Below are positions 58,088-64,000 of a DNA stretch of 64,000 nucleotides, piece by piece (the stretch's first letter is position 1; every line of letters begins with the position of its first letter). Origin of the DNA: Triglochin maritima (Eukaryota > Streptophyta > Magnoliopsida > Alismatales > Juncaginaceae); the NCBI GenBank assembly GCA_963682175.1, contig OY821781.1, positions 40,933,254 to 40,997,253 of the forward strand, given 5' to 3'. A model generated the notes under the pieces. That model worked only from the letters and a program-made list of their open reading frames with translations. It made no database searches and had not been told where the DNA came from. Position numbers and translations under genes: made by a program.

Positions 58088-59465
58088 ATGGAGGGGATGA
58101 GTAATTTGATGTTATTGGTTTACTACTTGTTGGTGTATGGTTTTGCTCATGTGGTTGTGAGGGTTATTGTGGTGGTGTGGTGGAAGCCAACAAGGTTGGA
58201 GAAGGAGTTTGCAATCCAAGGCATTAGAGGTCCAAAGATATCAGAGAGTGTTGTGAAGATGTTGGAGAAATGGGAGTGGAGTTCGGAGAAGGTGGAGATA
58301 GAAATAAACGTGTCGGAGTGGTTCGATTGTGTAGCCGAGGATGCATTAACTCGAACCGTGTTTGGTTCGAGTAGTTACGAAGATGGGAGGCTAATCTTCC
58401 AACTACAAGCTAAGCAAATGCACTATGCCTCTGAAGCCTTTCAAAACATCGTCATCCCTGGCTATAGGTAAGTAAATAAATAAAGGAATATACAATTACT
58501 ACAAATTAATTAAATATTAAGATTGGTTGTTAATTATTAATTGGATGTGATTGAGATTAGATTTGTTCCCACAAAGAAAAACGTGGAGTCATGGAGGGTA
58601 GAAAGGGAGATTAGAAGAGGGTTGATGAGTTTGATTGGAGTCAGAAAGGAAATTAATATTAATGGAAAGCAGGATTTGTTGGGCATACTCGTTGATGATG
58701 ATGATGATGATGAGTTGATGAGCGTGGATGACATAATAGAAGAATGCAAGACATTTTTGTTCGCAGGTAAACACACAACCTCTAATCTCCTAACCTGGAC
58801 CGTCATCTTGCTTGCAATGCACCCTCACTGGCAAAACTTGGCACGTCAGGAGCTCATTCGACTCTGCGGATCACCTCATCCTCCTCCTCCTACGGATCAT
58901 CACCTCACCAAACTCAAAACCGTATTAATCTTATTAATTAATTTTCAAATTAAGTATACGTTATGGTTATACTTTTTTGTGTTCAGCAATGTGAGATTCT
59001 GACATGCATGCATGCATGTACATGTAGTTGGAAATGATACTAAAGGAGACGTTGCGAATGTACCCGCCGGTTGTGGCCAACATTCGGAAGACTAAGGTGG
59101 ATGTCGTGTTAGGTAGCAGCCTCAAATTGCCCAAGGATACCGAGATATTATTGCCGATCTTGGCGCTCCACCACGACCATAGGCTGTGGGGACCGGACGC
59201 CCAAGAGTTCAACCCGGGACGGTTCAAGGATGGCGTCGTGGCGGCAATGCGGCACTCGGCCGCTTTCATGCCTTTCGGAGCGGGAGCGAGGGCATGTGTA
59301 GGCCAAAATTTTGCAACGGTGGAAGCAAAGATAGCCATTGCAATATTACTCCAAAGGTTCACATTTAGGGTGTCCCCTTCATATATACATGCCCCCACCA
59401 TACAAATGTTGTTGCAGCCTCAATTTGGAGACCCCATCATCTTCACTCCACTTTCCAATAATTAA
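58088..59465 (+). CDS. CYP72-clan cytochrome P450, CYP734A-like, internally shortened
   Basis: Exons 58088-58467, 58561-58921 and 59028-59465 join in frame to 392 residues, against about 510-520 for the family. The protein has an N-terminal membrane anchor (about 4-29), WWKPTRLEKEF and the GIRGP hinge, then jumps to the C-D helix region (SEWFDCVAEDALTRTVFGSSSYEDGR). It lacks the segment usually holding the proline-rich/B-helix region and the WxxxR C-helix that contacts heme. From there on it is complete: I-helix AGKHTTS (about 195), ExxR as E254-T-L-R257, FNPGRF, and heme loop FGAGARACVG with Cys337. Strongest likeness is to CYP734A/BAS1, which inactivates brassinosteroids by C-26 hydroxylation at the ER. 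With about 117 residues missing, catalysis is doubtful. Splice sites are intact, so it may be expressed. Confidence 0.88.
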
Positions 59466-60620
59466 ATTATTATATATTTGAGCGCGATTAACTTTGTTAG
59501 TGACTGAACCACCCCTTTTCTATGTCAAATAATTAAGATGATCAACCGATGATGATGATTAAATTATATTATGTCTGTTGTCTTGTAGTTTGTGTCGTGT
59601 ACCAAAACAAAAAACATGTAAACCCCAACATGTCCAACAACTAAATGGGGGGCTTGTAACCCAACTTAAACATGTAACCCAACTTAAATTAAAATCAATC
59701 TCAAATACGTAGCGGAATCGAAATAGTAAATTTAATTGACGGAAATTAAGAACAAATGCAAATCCAAACCACACAAAACACACAAGATTTAACGTGAAAA
59801 CCCAATGCGAAAAAAACCCACGGACGACACAACTCCAAATCTACTATAAAGAAACGTATTACAAGGAGAGACTTACAGAAGACACGAACAACCGGCGAGA
59901 ATACCCAGCTAAATTGCTCCCACCGAATCAACAAGAATGCTCTCTCTTTTCTCTCAAGAACACAAAGTAGACAATAGAAATTAATCTTAATCTCTCATCT
60001 AAACGAAAGGGGACGAAATTGCATTTATATAGTAGGCAAAAAACAAGTATAAGTTGCACCAAAATTACGTGGAGAAATGTGCAAAACGTGGGCAGAAACT
60101 GGGTAAAACGGTCGACCGAACGGGTGCTTCGGTCGACCGATCCTCTAACCATATCGCAAACCAACTTTTATCGGTCGACCGAAACTAAAGTACTGGTCGA
60201 CCGGAAAACGATAAGTAACTTTTCTTGCTTGCTCGAGTGCATACTCGGTCGCCCGAATCACTAAGTTCCGGTCGACCGAAAACCAACACTTTTGCCCAGC
60301 TCCTCGTGTGTGCCCGGTCGACCGAATCCTAAGTTCCGGTTGACCGAAAATGGACAGTCACTTTTGCCAACTCCTCGTGTATGCCCAGTCGACCGAATAT
60401 GGACACTTTTGCTGGACAAATCAAAACACACATCCGGTCGACCGAAACACTCCTTCCGGTTGACCTTATTCCATGAATACTTTAATCACGTATTCAAATA
60501 CGTATCTCAAGCTTACCCAGTTGGGCTGGTGATAAAGACGACTTAGCAGTGCACCTTTCCCTGTTGTCGGCGCAATAACACGACCATGAAAGAGGAAACA
60601 ACGGGAGAATATATATGTTG
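59466..60620. mobile_element. Probable LTR-retroelement fragment containing a CGGTCGACCG array
   Basis: Balanced-GC block in AT-rich flanks. 59690-59800 (GTAGCGGAATCG, ACGTGAAAACCCAA) looks like the leader/LTR border seen in plant copia elements. No coding frame or matched second LTR was recognised. Confidence 0.4.
60108..60470. repeat. Second array punctuated by CGGTCGACCG (11 sites)
   Basis: Eleven exact or one-off copies in about 360 bp with non-repetitive spacers. Same motif and spacing style as 47870-48265. Confidence 0.85.
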
Positions 60621-60653
60621 GGCCGATTACAAAACTAACTAAACACTCGTATT

Positions 60654-60657
<4 letters not shown>

Positions 60658-60693
<36 letters not shown>
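60658..60693. repeat. (TA)n microsatellite
   Basis: About 17 TA units. Confidence 0.95.
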
Positions 60694-60695
<2 letters not shown>

Positions 60696-60896
60696 CTGAT
60701 GAGATTTATTCAAACCAAGATCTCTATTTTATTTTATACCAAATATTATTCAAAATACAGACCACAAACACGACATTACACACACACACGAAACAAAACA
60801 GATAAGGGGTAGTTCAACTCACAAACAACAAATTAAACACAACCACTACTAGCTGCTAGTACATTATAATCACAGTAACTGAAGTGATTAAGTTGA

Positions 60897-61828
60897 TCAG
60901 TAATTGTTGTTGCCTTTGTCATGTTCTGCTGCTGCTGCTCTCTCTCCTCCTCCTCCTCCCTTTCCCATTCCAAGTGTGGACTTCACAGCATCAGCAGCAC
61001 CTTGTGCTGCACTTTTCACTTGCTCCCCAGTCTGATAACCAATCAATTAACCACTCATTAATCTACCATAACTAACTTATAATTGAGTTATCCAATTGAG
61101 TCATAAAGCGAAGTTATCCAAAAATTGAGTTACTATAAAAATGTAACTATAATTAAGTAATTATTATTATGAGACTAGCTTACATTTTGGAACATGCTTC
61201 CAGTCTTCTCCTTGCCGGCCTCGGCTGTCTCTCCAGCGCGTTGTGCGGCGTCCGACGCCTTGTCCCTCGCGCCTCCGGCCATGCCGCCGGCACGCTCTTT
61301 GCCCTCCTCGGTCCTGTCCTTGGTGGCCTGAGTTGCATTGGACGCCTTGTCCTTGGTCGTCTGAGTTGCATCGGACGCCTTGTCCTTGGTCGCCTGAGCT
61401 GCACCGGACGCCTTGTCCTTGGTCGCCTGAGCTGCACCGGACGTCTTGTCCTTGGCCGCCTCGCTCTTCCGGCGAGCCTCCTCCTCCGCCTGCCCACTCA
61501 CCTCCCTAGTTTGCTCCCTCTTCTCCTACAAATTATACTTTTCCATTAGCCAAATTATTAAACTATATATCTTGAATTAACAATCAATTAACCTTTCATT
61601 AGTACTTGACACGTTAAGATATATAACATGACTAGCATATATAAAGTGCACGTAAAACAAACGAGATATGTTTTAGATCATTCTTTCTTCTACTACGTAC
61701 ATTCATCACATACGTTCGCCAAGTTTAAGATTATATATAAAATTAAACATAACGAACTAGCTAGTAGATAAAATCTAATGGATGTCATGACATGTACGTA
61801 GTACCTGGAATTGGCCTCTGGTCTGCAT
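60897..61828 (-). CDS. Late embryogenesis abundant protein (group 3, LEA_4-like)
   Basis: Minus-strand exons 61828-61805, 61525-61184 and 61031-60897 join in frame to 166 residues. The protein is highly hydrophilic, rich in Ala, Lys, Glu, Thr and Gly, with no Trp and few aromatics. It contains repeated 11-mer-type units (QATKDKAS, QTTKDKAS, GGARDKAS, AQRAGETAEAGKEK), the hallmark of group 3 LEA proteins. These are disordered in solution, fold into amphipathic helices on drying, and protect membranes and enzymes. It is likely cytosolic or nuclear because no signal peptide is visible. The C-terminus has a Gly run and an Ala run (GKGGGGGERAAAAEHDKG). The repeat core spans exon 2. ABA or drought induction is inferred from the family and the upstream ABRE. 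Confidence 0.9.
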
Positions 61829-61931
61829 CTTGGAAGTGACGATGATCAAGAACAACTTGGGTTTGGGTTTGGGTTTGGTAAATATATAACTGTGTGGATA
61901 TGGATGAGATGGTTTAACTGGATTGTGTTTT

Positions 61932-61940
61932 GATTTATAG
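61932..61940 (-). promoter_or_regulatory. TATA box of the LEA gene
   Basis: CTATAAATC on the minus strand, about 105 bp upstream of the start codon. Confidence 0.55.
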
Positions 61941-62005
61941 GATTTGGAAGTGAGGCATGGCTTGACAGATGTGGTCTGTCGAGATGGTTCGTGTCGACAC
62001 ATGTT

Positions 62006-62017
62006 CACGTACGTGTC
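62006..62017. promoter_or_regulatory. ABRE-type element upstream of the LEA gene
   Basis: CACGTACGTGTC contains the ABRE core ACGTGTC. It lies about 180 bp upstream of the ATG, a typical place for ABA-responsive bZIP binding. Confidence 0.55.
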
Positions 62018-64000
62018 AAAACACAGAAACCCGTTCATCAATGTTTTGTGAGAGAGAAATAGTTGGATCTAATGGAAAGTTATAAGGTTCCCCACGTATT
62101 TTCCGCATCTAATAGATAGATGGTTTTTTCATGCTTTTTGTTCATTTTTCAGCTACATTTATTTTGTCATGTCCAGTTTTTCTTGCCTGTTGAAATCATT
62201 GTCTTCTTTTTTTGGGGTTTAGAATCCAACTTGTAACTATGAATTAACACATCAGATCACCAAATAAAAATACCTAACAAACTTCCAATGTTGATTTTCT
62301 ATTTTCTACAACATCTCAATTTTTTCTCAAGAAAACCAGTCTTCCAACAAAAGAGAACGTGTTGATGATGGTGGCCGGTGAGTGGTGATTCGGATTAAGA
62401 GATGATGAAGTCGGCTAAGGAAATTTATAGGACTGGGCTGAGTAATGAAGTTAATGGATTGGGCCTATCAAGAAGTTGAATTTTCTACATGGCTAAGACA
62501 GAAAATCAGATGAAGTTACTTTGAACAAAAATAGCATATTACTGCAAGCAATGCAGACATAGATGTAATGACATCCAAAGGATGCCATGGTATATATATT
62601 GTTCTAACTCAAATCACCAACTGCTTAAATAAAACAATTTGTAGCCTTATTTTGTTTTGCATCAACATTCTTCTATGGGTCAAACCTGCTTACCTCACAA
62701 ATTTCTTACCAAGTTTCTATGAGACATGTATGAGTATGACCCACACCAGAGTTAGATATATATAGTTGAATGTGCTTACTTATATTGCATATCCATTGCA
62801 TTGGTTGAATGTAGGAAGGAACAAAAAGAAGAGTAACATCATTCACCCCACTTACCACATGCATGGAAATGATTTCTTAGCTGCTTCTCTTTTGCTTTCT
62901 TACAGATTTCACCACAGTCCATTTAACTCCACCCAAGAAATTCTCCCACCATCATCATCACCTTCATCATCATCCTACACACATTTTTTCAGGCTTTCTA
63001 AACTCAAAACCATCAACATCACTTGCCCACATCATATGTTTGAACAAACACCTCCAATAAAGCTTGCAAACTTCTTCACTAATGATGATCATGTTATGTA
63101 GCCATGCTAGGTGTAGCCTAATCAGCAAATGAAAGAAAGAAAAGGAAAAAAACAAAAAACAAAAAAAAATAAAGCGTGCTCTTGGAATACTAATTATTCC
63201 TCAACACTGCTTTGCTTTATCGAAACTTACCATTCACTTCCATTTCTTCCCACCCCTTTAATTCCTTCTCACTTTAATTCCAAACTTATCTCACTAGTAA
63301 TTCCTGTGTCTTCCTCACATTTTAAGATGGAAAGACACAAAGATGCTCTGCTCTCACTTCAAGAAAAAGAAGTCATGCATCAAACCATGCACCTCACCCT
63401 CCCTTAAAGTCCCAATATCTTCTTCTATAACATCTAATGCTTTCCACCCTTTTCAATTAATCAACATGCACCACATATAAAATATTTGAACTAGCTAGTA
63501 ATCTAGTTATGTCTACGTGCATGAAAGGTACTTAAAAGTATATATGAGAAATATACATGTATCACTTCCTAAGACAGCAAAAACCAATTAAAAACATGCG
63601 TTTTTTTGGGTGTGTGTGTGTGTGTTGGTGGGGGGTGGGGGTTGAAAGCAGAATCTAAGGAATCCAAACAAAACAGATGATGTTAAGAAGAAGTGGATAG
63701 TTTAAGGCAGTTAATTATGGCACACATGGCTGCATCATTTCATCAAAGCAAAGCATTTCTAAAAAGAAGTAATTGCGGTGGTAAAGCAAAAGCACAAGAG
63801 AGGAAAGACATGCATTGAGAGGATCACTGGAAAGCCTTCATTTGCCATCTACCCATCCTTCAATGCCTTTTCCCTCCCCTCCCAACCCTTTTCCTTTTCT
63901 TCTTCTTTGTGCAGAAATTTTTGCTTGATTCTCCATTATTATAATTATTATTAATCCACATCCACATCCACCACTCTAACTATAAAGCCAAGGCAGCCCA
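62018..64000. other. Intergenic DNA to the right edge
   Basis: No gene established. Short plus ORFs at 62766 and 63129 have no family likeness. A (TG)9 and G-rich run lies at about 63609-63642. CTATAAAG near 63981 could be the TATA box of a plus-strand gene beginning beyond the window. Confidence 0.45.

Noticed and set aside
62766..63407. Plus frames of 111 and 92 codons near the right edge
   Set aside because: Compositionally biased (His/Ser/Pro runs), no homology recognised, no splice or promoter support.
1..64000. tRNA, rRNA and snRNA genes
   Set aside because: No cloverleaf with paired A and B boxes at gene spacing or rRNA core was found. The only Pol III-like signals are inside the TRIM LTRs.

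Overview
The window looks like nuclear DNA of a eudicot plant. The evidence is AT-rich intergenic DNA, short GT-AG introns, plant-specific gene families (a 3-ketoacyl-CoA synthase, a BOR-type boron transporter, a CYP72-clan P450, a LEA protein) and dense plant transposons. No rRNA, tRNA or CRISPR was seen. Exon maps were built by hand from splice signals and reading-frame continuity. Each multi-exon model given with full coordinates closes in frame. Family names rest on motif recognition, not on a search.

Region 1 (1-28.4 kb) is transposon-rich. A 593-codon ORF runs off the left edge on the minus strand and resembles the N-terminal part of a Ty3/gypsy polyprotein. A 3'-truncated Ty1/copia element with one nonsense codon lies at 4.9-8.3 kb. 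Two nearly complete Mutator-like elements (MULEs) follow. MULE-1 (11675-20799) has about 80-bp TIRs and a perfect 9-bp target duplication. It carries a convergent pair: an intact gene joining a plant-mobile-domain-like region, a charged coiled coil and a Ulp1-type protease, and a transposase gene broken by three nonsense codons. MULE-2 (21958-28405) has 64-bp TIRs and an 8-bp target duplication. It carries an intact plant mobile domain gene and an intact transposase gene whose product ends in an OTU-type cysteine protease. Each element is filled with its own short CG-containing repeat in introns and spacer (TCCGG in MULE-1, GACGCC in MULE-2). MULE-2 also has a 60-bp perfect hairpin. MULE-1 sits a few codons before the stop of an otherwise intact-looking host gene end.

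Region 2 (28.4-46 kb) is the genic core. It holds a 7-exon membrane-anchored alpha/beta hydrolase (+), with a telomere-type repeat touching its start codon, a single-exon KCS11-like 3-ketoacyl-CoA synthase (+), and a 6-exon RING-CH membrane protein (-). A probable MuDR-type remnant and a long (TA)n follow.

Region 3 (46-64 kb) mixes genes and repeats. It has a 13-exon BOR4-like transporter (+) and an unidentified minus-strand gene candidate. That candidate's interior holds a terminal-repeat retrotransposon in miniature (TRIM) with three LTRs and two internal domains. Then come a CYP734A-like P450 lacking about 117 residues (+) and a 3-exon LEA gene (-) with an ABRE upstream. Two arrays punctuated by the palindrome CGGTCGACCG lie at 47.9-48.3 kb and 60.1-60.5 kb.

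The host genes form no operon-like unit. KCS makes very-long-chain acyl precursors for wax and lipids, BOR exports borate, the P450 would act on a brassinosteroid-like substrate if functional, and LEA protects cells in dehydration. The best candidates for something undescribed are the two MULEs (mobile-domain plus deconjugating-protease modules in swapped fusions, with element-specific intron satellites) and the three-LTR TRIM.
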